Shown here in pieces: positions 17,197-25,342 of a DNA stretch of 64,000 nt; position 1 is the stretch's first letter, and each line of letters opens with the position of its first letter. The notes beneath the pieces are model-generated. The model was not told where the DNA came from. It saw nothing but the letters and a program-made list of their open reading frames with translations, and searched no databases. The DNA is from Neolewinella aurantiaca. GTDB taxonomy: Bacteria; Bacteroidota; Bacteroidia; Chitinophagales; Saprospiraceae. The position numbers and the translations under genes were made by a program. The stretch spans positions 124,001 through 188,000 of the forward strand of contig NZ_VOXD01000003.1 in assembly GCF_008014675.1 (NCBI RefSeq), given 5' to 3'.

Positions 17197-17961
17197 CTAG
17201 CCGGCGTGTTTGGAAAACCACTTCAGAACGGCCTCCCTGAACTGGTCCGGGCTTTCACCGAAGGCAACGTGGCCGACACCCGGTAGCACCAAAGTTTCTG
17301 CGTTTGGGAGCAGGGAAGCGTACTTGACCTGATGCTCGAACGGGATGATGGGGTCTTTATCTCCTGCGATAACGAGCACGGGGCAGTCGATCACGCAGGT
17401 CTCGTCGAGCAGATTCATTTTCAGCAGGTAATAAAACCAGATGCGCTGGCCTTCGGGGTCGTGACGGCGGACATCAGGAAAGATGTTTCTGATCGTAGGG
17501 TCGAGCTGAGGATAAGACGCCAGTCTGCGCCATTTCCGGGCGTAAGCGAAAGTCGCAAGCTTAAAAACGAGAGGGTGTAGCTGCAGCGTCCGGTAAGCCA
17601 GGTGAAATGCGGCTTTACGGAGCCTGGTGCCTCTGGCGAGGAACTGAACAATTCCTTCGATGCCTTTCGCTTTGCCGGTCAGGAAACCACCAACGGATAC
17701 AATCGATGCAACCCGGTCTGGGTATTTGGCGGCATAGTTAAGGGCCGCAAAAGCACCTACGGAATAGCCGACGATAGACACCTTGCCGGTCGGAATTTTG
17801 CGCACAACGGCATCGATCAGGTCGGCAAGTAAGGTTTCACTCAAAGAATCTTTGGTGGGTGTTCCGTTAAAAGTACTCGGAAAATGAAGTGGAAGGCTGA
17901 TCGAGTACCAGGATCTTTCGCGGTAAATTTCCGGAAACATCGCGGCTTCCCAGAAATTCAC
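17197..17961 (-). CDS. Alpha/beta hydrolase; true start probably upstream and non-canonical
   Basis: This is an alpha/beta-hydrolase-fold enzyme. The nucleophile elbow is GYSVGA, the acid lies in GDKDPIIP, and the catalytic histidine is in GVGHVAFG. From the first canonical start (GTG at 17961) it has 254 residues, but the conserved strand and oxyanion motif (PVIWIHGLTGS) lie just upstream in the same open frame, which extends to a stop at 18094-18096. No ATG, GTG or TTG occurs in that extension; a CTG at 18081 is the only common near-start codon. The real protein is therefore longer, up to 299 residues. The substrate is unknown and there is no signal peptide. Confidence 0.78.
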   Translation of the reverse strand: MNFWEAAMFPEIYRERSWYSISLPLHFPSTFNGTPTKDSLSETLLADLIDAVVRKIPTGKVSIVGYSVGAFAALNYAAKYPDRVASIVSVGGFLTGKAKGIEGIVQFLARGTRLRKAAFHLAYRTLQLHPLVFKLATFAYARKWRRLASYPQLDPTIRNIFPDVRRHDPEGQRIWFYYLLKMNLLDETCVIDCPVLVIAGDKDPIIPFEHQVKYASLLPNAETLVLPGVGHVAFGESPDQFREAVLKWFSKHAG

Positions 17962-18191
17962 GCTACCGGTCAGGCCATGAATCCATATAACTGGCTGTAA
18001 GTCAGAGGTAGGGTGAATGTAGGCTTTGTAAGCGAGGCGATGGCCTTGACATTCTGCGAAAAAAAGTGTAGCTTTAGTCAGCGCTTCGGGATTTTACAAA
18101 CGTTCGTCGATTAGTTCAGTGTGTTTCGCGGTGAATCACTGCAATTGTGAACGAAATAGCATCGCCCGGGGTTTTAGAGATAGACTAAACA

Positions 18192-18262
18192 GCGAGGCGG
18201 ATCAGTTATCCGTCTCGATATTGTTAACCAAATCGCCCGGCGAATTGGAGCATAAAATGCTC
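18192..18262 (+). other. Two hairpins in the leader region before hpf
   Basis: CGAGGCGGAT pairs with ATCCGTCTCG (18193-18217) with one mismatch, and GGAGCAT pairs perfectly with ATGCTCC (18246-18262). They occupy the 220-bp non-coding stretch between the hydrolase and hpf and could be regulatory leader structures or a terminator. I see no known riboswitch. Confidence 0.35.
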
Positions 18263-18312
18263 CCGGAATCAGAATGGGTTCCGGCCGGCTGCGATGACCA
18301 AAACCTTTGTAT

Positions 18313-18693
18313 ATGCAAATTACCATTCATCAGTCCGGTGACCTCCTCGAGAGCACCAAGCAGGTTATTACCGAAAAAATCACCAAGCTTGAGACCTATT
18401 ACGATCGCATAGAAAGAGCAGACGTCTACATCAAAGAAGGCGACGGAAACGCCGCCAACGGCTACACGGTAGAAGCCCGCCTCTCCATCCCCGGCCCTGA
18501 CCTCTTTGCGGAGTACACCGACCCCTCCATCAAACGTGCCATTGCCGACGTAGCCGAAGCGCTGCGCCGCCAGATCAAGAAGCACAAGGAGAAAAACAAC
18601 GACCACGGCTCACGCCCCGAAGCGGCGAACATCCCACAGGTGGATGATCCCGAGGCAGCGGAGGATATCCTCCTCTCCGAGGAGCAGCTCTAA
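18313..18693 (+). CDS. hpf: Ribosome hibernation-promoting factor, short form
   Basis: The product is a 126-residue HPF/RaiA-family protein. It binds the small ribosomal subunit and inactivates ribosomes in stationary phase. The fold signature is seen in MQITIHQSGDL, ITKLETYYDRIERADVYIKE, VEARLSIPGPDLFAEY and AIADVAEALRRQIKKHKEK. It lacks the C-terminal dimerisation domain of long HPF. The ATG at 18313 is preferred to an in-frame TTG six bases upstream. It is followed by a clear terminator. Confidence 0.9.
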   Translation: MQITIHQSGDLLESTKQVITEKITKLETYYDRIERADVYIKEGDGNAANGYTVEARLSIPGPDLFAEYTDPSIKRAIADVAEALRRQIKKHKEKNNDHGSRPEAANIPQVDDPEAAEDILLSEEQL

Positions 18694-18723
18694 ACGAGGC
18701 CGTTCCTGCCAATAAATTATCGT

Positions 18724-18761
18724 ACAAGCGGTCTGTCCCATATCCGGGGCGGGCCGCTTGT
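18724..18761 (+). terminator. Terminator downstream of hpf
   Basis: ACAAGCGG (18724-18731) pairs with CCGCTTGT (18754-18761), with a further GC-rich inner stem, followed by GTTTT. It lies 30 bases after the hpf stop. Confidence 0.65.
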
Positions 18762-18802
18762 GTTTTGGAGCGGCCGTAACCTGAAAACCTGCAGCCAGTT
18801 AT

Positions 18803-18810
18803 TTACCTTT
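18803..18810 (+). promoter_or_regulatory. Bacteroidota -7 box (TACCTTTG) for purC
   Basis: TACCTTTG matches the Bacteroidota consensus TAnnTTTG and lies 17 bases before the purC ATG. No convincing -33 TTG is present at the usual spacing. Confidence 0.5.
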
Positions 18811-18827
18811 GGCGCAAATTGCCCACT

Positions 18828-19781
18828 ATGTCTACCGCCCTTCGCGAAACCAACTTAACTTTTGATCCGCCCGCCGAATTTTACCGGGGCAAAGTCCGTG
18901 ATGTCTACCGCCGTGGCGACAAACTGCTCATGGTGGCCAGCGACCGGATTTCCAGCTTCGACCACGTGTTACCCAAGGCTATTCCGCACAAGGGCCAGAT
19001 CCTCAATCAGACGGCCATCCACTTTCTGGAGGCTACGCGCGATATCTGCCCGAACTGGCTCGAGCTTTCTCCCGATCCTAACGTAGCCATCGGTAAGGCC
19101 TGCGATGCGATCCCGGTAGAGATGGTCATCCGCGGCTACGCCGTGGGCCATGCCTGGAGAACGTACGAGAAAGCGGAGAAGGAGGCGCGGCCGCGGGTGC
19201 TGTGTGGGGTTGAAATGCCAGCCGGGATGCGGGAAGCCGATGCCTTCCCCGAACCCATCATCACTCCCGCCACCAAAGCCGAGGAAGGGCATGATGAGGA
19301 CATCAGCCGCGAAGACATCCTCGCCAAAGGCATCGTCGCCCCCGAGGTCTACGCCAAACTCGAAGACTACACCCGCCGCCTCTTCAGCCGTGGCCAGGCA
19401 ATGGCCGCCGAACGCGGCCTCATCCTCGTTGATACCAAGTACGAGTTCGGCCTCCTCAACGGCGAAGTATACCTCATCGATGAGATCCATACCCCCGACT
19501 CCAGCCGCTATTTCTACGCCGATGGTTACGAGGAACGCCAGGCTAAAGGCGAACGGCAGAAGCAACTTTCCAAAGAATTCGTCCGCGAATGGCTGATGGA
19601 GAACGACTTCCAGGGCCTTGAAGGACAAACTATGCCGGAAATGCCGGATGACTTCGTTGAACTCGTTACCAAGCGCTACGTCGAACTCTACGAAACCATT
19701 ACCGGTAAAACTTTTGAACCAGCGGATACGTCGGATATCGAGGGACGGATCAAGGCAAACCTTGCCGGGACGGGGTGGTGA
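18828..19781 (+). CDS. purC: SAICAR synthetase PurC
   Basis: PurC joins CAIR and aspartate with ATP hydrolysis in de novo purine synthesis. The 317-residue protein belongs to the longer, eukaryote-like form: GKVRDVYRRGD, ASDRISSFDHVLP (nucleotide site), CDAIPVEMVIRGYAVGHAWRTY, TPATKAEEGHDEDIS and LVDTKYEFGL with YLIDEIHTPDSSRYF. The ATG at 18828 follows a -7 box; an in-frame TTG three codons upstream is unlikely. A repeat-like stretch (19184-19200) is translated as ARPRVL between the central strands. No other pur genes are adjacent. Confidence 0.96.
   Translation: MSTALRETNLTFDPPAEFYRGKVRDVYRRGDKLLMVASDRISSFDHVLPKAIPHKGQILNQTAIHFLEATRDICPNWLELSPDPNVAIGKACDAIPVEMVIRGYAVGHAWRTYEKAEKEARPRVLCGVEMPAGMREADAFPEPIITPATKAEEGHDEDISREDILAKGIVAPEVYAKLEDYTRRLFSRGQAMAAERGLILVDTKYEFGLLNGEVYLIDEIHTPDSSRYFYADGYEERQAKGERQKQLSKEFVREWLMENDFQGLEGQTMPEMPDDFVELVTKRYVELYETITGKTFEPADTSDIEGRIKANLAGTGW
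19184..19200 (-). repeat. Degenerate interspersed repeat copy (inside purC)
   Basis: GGCGCGGCCGCGGGTGC on the plus strand resembles the reverse repeat GGCGCGGACGCAGGTGC with two changes. Its translation EARPRVL is shared in part with the copy at 62109 (EARPRDA). Confidence 0.4.
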
Positions 19782-19835
19782 TTTCCCCAGTGAATTTGCC
19801 CTCCCTGCATTAAGCGTTGCTCGCCTACTAAAGTG

Positions 19836-20213
19836 ATGCTTCAAACTATATCTCTACCGATGTCGGAACCTGCTCCCATTTATGCCGCTGACCTGGTGGA
19901 CCCGCGCCGGAAGGTCAGCCTGGAGTATTTTCCGTCCCTGATGTTGTTGCTTGCGGCGATGGTCATTATAGTGTACATCGGCGTTCCTGCCCTTTTTATA
20001 GCCGGGGCGGGAGACGACGACGGCAATCCGGTTCCGGTTGAATTGACCCGGGAATTTGCTTATTATGGATATTGGGTTTGCGGTACATTTCTTGTTTACG
20101 TCCTGTTCGTAGCCTGTATTAACCGTTTGCGGTCGGCAGGAGTGAGCCCGTGGTGGATGTTGGTGCCGGGATACAACATTTACCTGTTGTTTACCGCTCC
20201 TGATCTAACTTAG
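19836..20213 (+). CDS. Small multi-pass membrane protein
   Basis: The product is a protein of about 125 residues with three predicted membrane helices (FPSLMLLLAAMVIIVYIGV; YWVCGTFLVYVLFVACI; WMLVPGYNIYLLFTA). The C-terminal pattern INRLRSAGVSPWWMLVPGYN resembles DUF805-type small membrane proteins. Function is unknown. A shorter form from the ATG at 19860 (MSEPAPIY) is equally possible. Confidence 0.6.
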   Translation: MLQTISLPMSEPAPIYAADLVDPRRKVSLEYFPSLMLLLAAMVIIVYIGVPALFIAGAGDDDGNPVPVELTREFAYYGYWVCGTFLVYVLFVACINRLRSAGVSPWWMLVPGYNIYLLFTAPDLT

Positions 20214-20262
20214 CGTTTACGTTCTGATGTTGAGGGGGACAACGGATTTCCGGAAACTTTCT

Positions 20263-20281
20263 CTGCACCCGCGTCCGCGCC
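20263..20281 (+). repeat. Interspersed repeat copy (intergenic)
   Basis: CTGCACCCGCGTCCGCGCC lies in plus orientation, two bases from the consensus, in the 152-bp gap before the FAH-family gene. Confidence 0.7.
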
Positions 20282-20365
20282 AAAGAAAGGCAATTGTATA
20301 AATCAAGGAAGTCAAGTACGGCAATCCAACAAACTAATAATTCCAACAGACCAAAATCTCAATAA

Positions 20366-20995
20366 GTGAAAATATTTTGCATAGGCCGAAACTACGCCGC
20401 TCACGCCGCCGAGCTGGGAAACAAAGCCCCGACCGGAAACCCGATGGTTTTTATGAAGCCACCAACGGCTATCCTGCCCAATAACAAACCTTTTTACTAC
20501 CCGGAGTACAGCAACGATATCCACTTCGAGACCGAGCTGGTCATCAAGATCGCGAAGAACGGGCGCCACGTACAACCGCAGTTTGCGATGGACTACATTG
20601 GCGGCGTCGGCCTGGGGCTGGACCTTACGGCCCGCGACCTGCAGAACGAACTGAAAAGTAAAGGCCACCCCTGGGAAATCGCAAAGGGCTTCGATAATTC
20701 TGCCCCGCTCGGAACCGAGTTCTTCGCCCCCGAAGACTTTGAGGACCTCAACGACATCGAATTCCGGATGGAGAAAAACGGCGAGGAAGTACAGCACGGC
20801 CACAGCCGGAATATGATCTTTGACCTCACCGCCCTGATTTGCTACGTCAGCCAGTTTTTCCGCCTCCAAAAGGGAGATTTACTTTTCACCGGTACCCCCG
20901 AGGGCGTAGGCCCCATCGCCAAAGGCGATGAGCTGATCGGTTTCCTGATGACCAAAAACGGAGAACAGCAGTTGTTTCAGACGCGGGTGAGATAG
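20366..20995 (+). CDS. Fumarylacetoacetate hydrolase family protein
   Basis: The product is a compact 209-residue FAH-fold enzyme of the YcgM/acylpyruvase type, which cleaves C-C bonds in acylpyruvates or related keto acids with a metal ion. Metal ligands are expected from HFETELVIKI; substrate and scaffold motifs include GRNYAAHAAELGN, GYVGLGLDLTARDLQ-like GVGLGLDLTARDLQ, and the closing LLFTGTPEGVGPI. The start is GTG at 20366; no ATG is available. It ends directly at a 20-bp palindrome that separates it from the enoyl-CoA hydratase gene. Confidence 0.85.
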   Translation: MKIFCIGRNYAAHAAELGNKAPTGNPMVFMKPPTAILPNNKPFYYPEYSNDIHFETELVIKIAKNGRHVQPQFAMDYIGGVGLGLDLTARDLQNELKSKGHPWEIAKGFDNSAPLGTEFFAPEDFEDLNDIEFRMEKNGEEVQHGHSRNMIFDLTALICYVSQFFRLQKGDLLFTGTPEGVGPIAKGDELIGFLMTKNGEQQLFQTRVR

Positions 20996-21015
20996 GTTAG
21001 CGAAAATTCGCTAAC
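20996..21015. promoter_or_regulatory. 20-bp perfect palindrome, possible operator
   Basis: GTTAGCGAAAATTCGCTAAC is perfectly self-complementary, begins at the stop codon of the FAH gene and lies 22 bases before the next ATG. A closely related palindrome occurs at 35452-35471 before tRNA-Ser. It may be a regulator-binding site or a processing hairpin. Confidence 0.45.
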
Positions 21016-21037
21016 TTGCGGCAAAGTCAAGAATAAC

Positions 21038-21808
21038 ATGCAAGATTTTCCCTCTCTAAAGGTCGTTGTAGAAGACGGCCTCGCCACAGTAGAACTGACC
21101 AACGGCAAGGTTAACGCCATCGACACCCAGCTTAGCGAAGACCTGTTGGCCGCCTTTACTGCCCTGGAAACCGATGATTCGGTTACCGGCGTAGTACTCA
21201 CCGGTCGTCCCGGCTGCTTTTGCGCTGGCCTGGACATCAAGCACATGGCCGGTTTTACCGATGAGACGCTCCGTAAGTTCTGGCACGCCAACCTCGGTGC
21301 CCTCCGTGCTATGGTCCGGCTCTCCAAGCCTTTTGTTTGTGCCGTAACCGGTTTTGCACCCGCCGGCGGGACGATCCTGACCCTCACGGCCGATTACCGC
21401 GTCATGGCCACCGGCGCCAAGCATACGGTAGGAATGAACGAGTTCAATATGTCGCTCCAGATACCTCAGATGTTCGGCGATATTTACGCTGCTTACTTGG
21501 GCGAACACCGTGCCTGGGTAGCCGTGCAGCAAGCCACGATGTACACCGCCGAGCAGGCCAGAGAAGTCGGCCTGGTCGACGAAGTTTTGCCCAAAGACGA
21601 AGTACTGGCCCGCGCACAGAAGTACTGCCGCAAACTGATGAATGTCTACGCTCCCGTTTACGCGAACACCAAACGTTACCAGCGCAAGAACCTCCTGGCC
21701 TGCGTAGACGTGGATATCTCCGCTCAGGTAGATGAGATTTCAGAAAATCTGAACGATCCCCGCTTCAAGATGATGCTGGAGATGTTCATGGCAAGCCTGA
21801 AGAAGTAG
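21038..21808 (+). CDS. Enoyl-CoA hydratase/isomerase family protein
   Basis: The product is a 256-residue crotonase-fold enzyme. The oxyanion-hole strands are seen in PGCFCAGLDIKHM and in CAVTGFAPAGGTILTLTADYR. The second segment lacks the usual glutamate of hydratases and looks closer to the mitochondrial delta3,delta2-enoyl-CoA isomerase (ECI1) type, which uses one glutamate deeper in the fold. It probably isomerises unsaturated acyl-CoA during beta-oxidation. A second crotonase is at 58097-58837 and an acyl-CoA synthetase at 60673-62343, but they are not linked. Confidence 0.85.
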   Translation: MQDFPSLKVVVEDGLATVELTNGKVNAIDTQLSEDLLAAFTALETDDSVTGVVLTGRPGCFCAGLDIKHMAGFTDETLRKFWHANLGALRAMVRLSKPFVCAVTGFAPAGGTILTLTADYRVMATGAKHTVGMNEFNMSLQIPQMFGDIYAAYLGEHRAWVAVQQATMYTAEQAREVGLVDEVLPKDEVLARAQKYCRKLMNVYAPVYANTKRYQRKNLLACVDVDISAQVDEISENLNDPRFKMMLEMFMASLKK

Positions 21809-21836
21809 GTAGTGAGTTTTTGAGTCGGGAGTTTGG

Positions 21837-21927
21837 AGTCGCTGCCGCAAGGGCCATTCGTTTCGCTACGCTTGCTCACCTTGAGCGAATGAGTTGCGCG
21901 AAATGAGTGGTTCTTGCGGCAGCGACT
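21837..21927. terminator. Long hairpin between convergent genes
   Basis: AGTCGCTGCCGCAAG (21837-21851) pairs perfectly over 15 bp with 21913-21927, and the 61-nt interior has a further CATTCG/CGAATG pairing. It fills the gap between two convergent genes and could act as a bidirectional terminator or be a dispersed palindromic element. Confidence 0.5.
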
Positions 21928-21953
21928 ACTCACCACATTCTACCCACGACCAA

Positions 21954-22946
21954 CTAAAATACCGGCGTAACGGTATATCCTTCTTTTCTCAGCAGAGCGA
22001 TCACGCCTTTGTCTCCTCCGAGGTGGGCGGCACCGACGGCGAAGAGTTTAGCGTTTTCCCCAGCGATCTTTTCTTCGATCAAGGGGATCCAGCTGTTGTT
22101 GCGGCGGGTCAGTAGCAATTCTTCGAAGCGGGAAACACCTTTGCCTTCTTCGCTGACGGAACTTGCCATTTCGGCGATGGCTTTGCGTTTGTACATGCTC
22201 ACGATCTTGTCCATTTCGCTCTCGCCCCCGTCGTTTTCTCCGGCTTTATCGGCCCGTACTGCTTCGTAGAGCATTTCTGCCTGGCCGTGGTAGGGGATGG
22301 AGTCGAAAAGGCTCAGCTGAAACTCCATCGTTTCCAGCCCGCTGATTTCTTTTCCGGCGGCATTGGCGAGTTCGGTCATTTCCAATTCGTAGCTTTTGCT
22401 GCCAGTGGCGTCCATTCCTCCGCCTTGTTGCATGGCTTGCATATCCTGGCCAACCATTGCCGATAAGAACAGCGGCTTCATCTTCTTGAAAATGAAGAAA
22501 GGAAGCCCCATTTGCCCGAAATAGCTTTCCACTTCTGCGTATTGCTCCTGCGAGAGGAGGTCTTCGAGGCTGGTGTCTCCGCGCATATTGATTTTACTCA
22601 TCAGGCCCATGATGGCCATGGGGTCCTGCATCTGGCGCGGATCGATTTCGAAGACCACTTCGTCGGCGTCATTCAGTGCAGAGACCATCCCGTTGGGGAG
22701 GAAGTAATCGTCTTCCGGGATGATATGAATAGTCCCGAAGAGGTAGCTCTCCTGAGCCAGACCGGCACCGGAGATACGCCAAAGCAGTGCAGTATCTGCT
22801 TCAGAAGGAGCAAGTGAGGGCTCGGCAGCAGGTGCCGGGGAGGCTTCGGAAGTCTCCGTCTTCGTCATCATTTCTCCAGCCTTTGGGCTGCAGGCTGAGA
22901 TGAGTACAGTAAAGATGAATGCCAGCAGATAGAGGAAGTTACGCAT
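21954..22946 (-). CDS. TraB/GumN family lipoprotein
   Basis: The product is a 330-residue TraB/GumN-fold protein. The N-terminus (MRNFLYLLAFIFTVLISAC) is a lipoprotein signal, so it is probably anchored to a membrane. Family motifs are YLFGTIHI near the start of the domain and LFAVGAAHLGGDKGVIALL near the end, which carry the two conserved histidine-containing boxes. These proteins are suspected metal-dependent hydrolases or peptidases (Tiki-like), but the substrate is unknown. The ATG at 22946 is chosen because longer in-frame starts precede the signal sequence. It is divergent from the DoxX-like gene. Confidence 0.85.
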   Translation of the reverse strand: MRNFLYLLAFIFTVLISACSPKAGEMMTKTETSEASPAPAAEPSLAPSEADTALLWRISGAGLAQESYLFGTIHIIPEDDYFLPNGMVSALNDADEVVFEIDPRQMQDPMAIMGLMSKINMRGDTSLEDLLSQEQYAEVESYFGQMGLPFFIFKKMKPLFLSAMVGQDMQAMQQGGGMDATGSKSYELEMTELANAAGKEISGLETMEFQLSLFDSIPYHGQAEMLYEAVRADKAGENDGGESEMDKIVSMYKRKAIAEMASSVSEEGKGVSRFEELLLTRRNNSWIPLIEEKIAGENAKLFAVGAAHLGGDKGVIALLRKEGYTVTPVF

Positions 22947-23096
22947 AGAGATGGTAGGTAGTATTGGTTTCCCGGTTCGGAAGATTAAGGTTAAGCGTGC
23001 GTTCTGTCGCTCCGCTTTCTGCCACGCAAACACCTGACGGGGGGGCAAGTTGCATAACGGACCATCAGGAAGCACTCGCAGATTATACGCAAGGTG

Positions 23097-23104
23097 TACC
23101 TTTG
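23097..23104 (+). promoter_or_regulatory. -7 box TACCTTTG giving a nearly leaderless DoxX-like transcript
   Basis: TACCTTTG matches TAnnTTTG exactly and lies only six bases before the ATG at 23111. Transcription would start at or next to the start codon. No clear -33 TTG is seen at normal spacing. Confidence 0.5.
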
Positions 23105-23110
23105 CCCTCA

Positions 23111-23527
23111 ATGAAAGACATTTTTGACCTCCTCGGCCGTATCCTGTTGAGCTTTATCTTCTTTTTCGAAGCTTACGACTACTTTGCCTACGAAGGCTTG
23201 AACAAGAAGGCTATGATGATTTATGGCCTCACCTGGAACCAGGATTTCTTCCTCTACGGGGCTATATTCTTCCTTTTTATCGGCGCACTTTCTATTCTGC
23301 TCGGTTACCGGATGCGCCTTGGTGCCATCATGCTCATGATTTACTGGGTTCCCTTAACGTTCATAGTCCACAACTTCTGGACCGAAACCGCAGGCACCGC
23401 CGAATTCCGGCTGCAGAGTATTCTTTTCATGAAGAACATCGCAATTACGGGTGGGTTGTTGATTACCGCCACCCATACTTCGGGCCGGTACCGCCTGAGA
23501 AGATTGTTCGCCACCACCAATGTGTGA
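23111..23527 (+). CDS. DoxX-like membrane protein
   Basis: The product is a 138-residue protein with four predicted membrane helices, matching the DoxX family in length and layout (LLGRILLSFIFFFEAYDYF; YGAIFFLFIGALSILLGYRMRLGA; MIYWVPLTFIVHNFW; NIAITGGLLITATH). DoxX-like proteins are small inner-membrane proteins linked loosely to redox or stress functions. The ATG at 23111 is supported by the adjacent promoter box. It is divergent from the TraB/GumN gene. Confidence 0.75.
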   Translation: MKDIFDLLGRILLSFIFFFEAYDYFAYEGLNKKAMMIYGLTWNQDFFLYGAIFFLFIGALSILLGYRMRLGAIMLMIYWVPLTFIVHNFWTETAGTAEFRLQSILFMKNIAITGGLLITATHTSGRYRLRRLFATTNV

Positions 23528-23596
23528 TCCCGTGCCGGATTACCGTATTCACTGATAATGGACTACGCCTGACGGAAGTGCAAAAAAGAAATACCC

Positions 23597-24373
23597 ATGA
23601 TCATCCTCAAAATAGGAGGGAACATCCTCAATAAACCAGACGCACTTGCCGCCGCACTGGATTACTTCGCAGCACTTGAAGGTCCGGCCGTCCTCGTTCA
23701 CGGCGGAGGCCGTAAAGCCAGCGAAGTGATTGCCGCAATGGGTATGGAACCCAAAATGATCGACGGCCGGCGAATCACCGATGCGGCCACCCTCGAGATT
23801 GTAACGATGGTCTACGGAGGGCTGATCAATAAGCAGGTCGTTGCAGACCTGCAGGCTCGTGGCCGAAACGCCATCGGTCTCAGCGGTGCCGATGGCAACG
23901 CCGTCCTGGCCGAAAAGCGCCCCGTGAAAACGATCGATTACGGCTTTGCGGGCGATGTGCTCGGTGCTGATGGCTCCTTGCTGTGGCAACTGCTGGATGC
24001 AGGGCTTACCCCCGTTATGTGCCCCATAACCCACAACGGAAAAGGACAACTGCTGAACACCAACGCCGATACCATAGCAAACGAAACTGCTATCGCCGTC
24101 GCCCGCGCCCGTCCGGAGGAGCAGGTCTCGTTACGCTACTGTTTCGAGTTCCCGGGCGTGATGCACGACATCAAAGACCCGGAATCCTGGATTCCGGAGT
24201 TGCAGCCTTCGAGCTACGCGGCCTTTAAGGCCGCCGGGACGATTGTTGGCGGGATGATCCCTAAGCTCGATAACGCCTTCGCCGCCGTCGCCGCAGGCGT
24301 GGGGGAAGTTATAATCGGCGATCTGCCTGCGCTGCAGGCCGGGAAGGGCACACGGATTATTGGTGGTTCCTGA
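23597..24373 (+). CDS. argB: Acetylglutamate kinase
   Basis: ArgB phosphorylates N-acetyl- (in some Bacteroidota N-succinyl-) glutamate in arginine synthesis. The 258-residue protein shows the amino-acid-kinase fold: IILKIGGNIL (phosphate loop), VLVHGGGRKASEVI, MIDGRRITDAATLEIVTMVYGGLINKQVV, GLSGADGN, LLNTNADTIANETA and GGMIPKLDNAFAAVAAGV. It stands alone here, without other arg genes. Confidence 0.93.
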   Translation: MIILKIGGNILNKPDALAAALDYFAALEGPAVLVHGGGRKASEVIAAMGMEPKMIDGRRITDAATLEIVTMVYGGLINKQVVADLQARGRNAIGLSGADGNAVLAEKRPVKTIDYGFAGDVLGADGSLLWQLLDAGLTPVMCPITHNGKGQLLNTNADTIANETAIAVARARPEEQVSLRYCFEFPGVMHDIKDPESWIPELQPSSYAAFKAAGTIVGGMIPKLDNAFAAVAAGVGEVIIGDLPALQAGKGTRIIGGS

Positions 24374-24466
24374 GAATTTACGGATATTTAGCGACGTAAG
24401 CAGCACAAGACTTACAGGTATCTTCTTTTCGTGCTCACTCCGCAACCGCTCAACTAATCCTGTCTC

Positions 24467-25234
24467 ATGATTACTCAGATTGAAACCTACGAGAAAAGTG
24501 ATTTTACCGCAGCCGTGGCCGGGGGGCATTTGGTCAGGCACAACGTTTATACACTCGGAGAAGGAGATAAGGTGCTGGTGCTCCTTCAGGAACTGCCCGG
24601 TATAGGGCAGGAAACACTGGCCCTGGCAGACAGGTTCGTAGCCACCGGCTATCGGGTAGTAATGCCTCATTTATTCGGGCCGATCGGTAAGGTCAGCCTG
24701 GTAGGAAATCTGGTCCGGGTGTTTTGTATGACGAGGGAATTGAAGATTTTCCGCAAAGGGGGTTCAAGCCCGATCGTCGACTGGCTGGCTGCCCTCTGCA
24801 GGTCCATCAAGCAGCAATACGGAGTAAAAGGAGTTGCCGTAATCGGAATGTGCCTGACGGGGAATTTTGCCATCTCGTTGATGGCTGATGAATCGGTACT
24901 GGCCGCTTACGCCAGTCAACCGGCTTTGCCGGTTCATGACCAGAAAGGACTCCACCTTTCGCCCGGAGACATTGAGGAAATAAAAACCCGCCTCGATGCC
25001 CTTGGCCCCATGCATTGCGGGCGTTTCTCGGAGGATAAATTGTGCACGTCGGCAAAGTTCGAAAGCCTCGAAGACGCATTCAATGACAACGAGAACCAAC
25101 GAATTATTTTCCATTCCCTGCCGGGTAAAGGACACTCTTTGCTCACCCTGGATTTTGTTGACGAACCCGATCACCTGACCCGCAAACTTCTGGATACAGT
25201 GGTCTGTTATTTCGACGAACAGCTTACCCCGTAG
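24467..25234 (+). CDS. Dienelactone-hydrolase-like alpha/beta hydrolase
   Basis: The product is a 255-residue alpha/beta hydrolase with a cysteine nucleophile in the elbow (VIGMCLTGNFA), the acid probably in the LDALGPMHCGRFSEDKL region, and the histidine in PGKGHSLLTLDF. Cysteine in place of serine is typical of dienelactone hydrolases, which open lactone rings. The N-terminal strand LVLLQELPGIGQETLALADRF carries the oxyanion residues. The substrate is unknown. It lies just upstream of the arsenosugar-associated genes, but a functional link is not shown. Confidence 0.78.
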   Translation: MITQIETYEKSDFTAAVAGGHLVRHNVYTLGEGDKVLVLLQELPGIGQETLALADRFVATGYRVVMPHLFGPIGKVSLVGNLVRVFCMTRELKIFRKGGSSPIVDWLAALCRSIKQQYGVKGVAVIGMCLTGNFAISLMADESVLAAYASQPALPVHDQKGLHLSPGDIEEIKTRLDALGPMHCGRFSEDKLCTSAKFESLEDAFNDNENQRIIFHSLPGKGHSLLTLDFVDEPDHLTRKLLDTVVCYFDEQLTP

Positions 25235-25342
25235 GTAGGCCAGAATTAATATCGGTACCGTCTGCAAAAGACACAAGCTTCAATCCACTCTGCTTAAAAC
25301 TAAACCATCCACCCTACTTCGTCGTATCTATGCATCCTACGG

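Noticed and set aside
18119-18412. 97-codon plus-strand frame before hpf
   Set aside because: It overlaps hpf in another frame and runs through two hairpins; no protein-like features.
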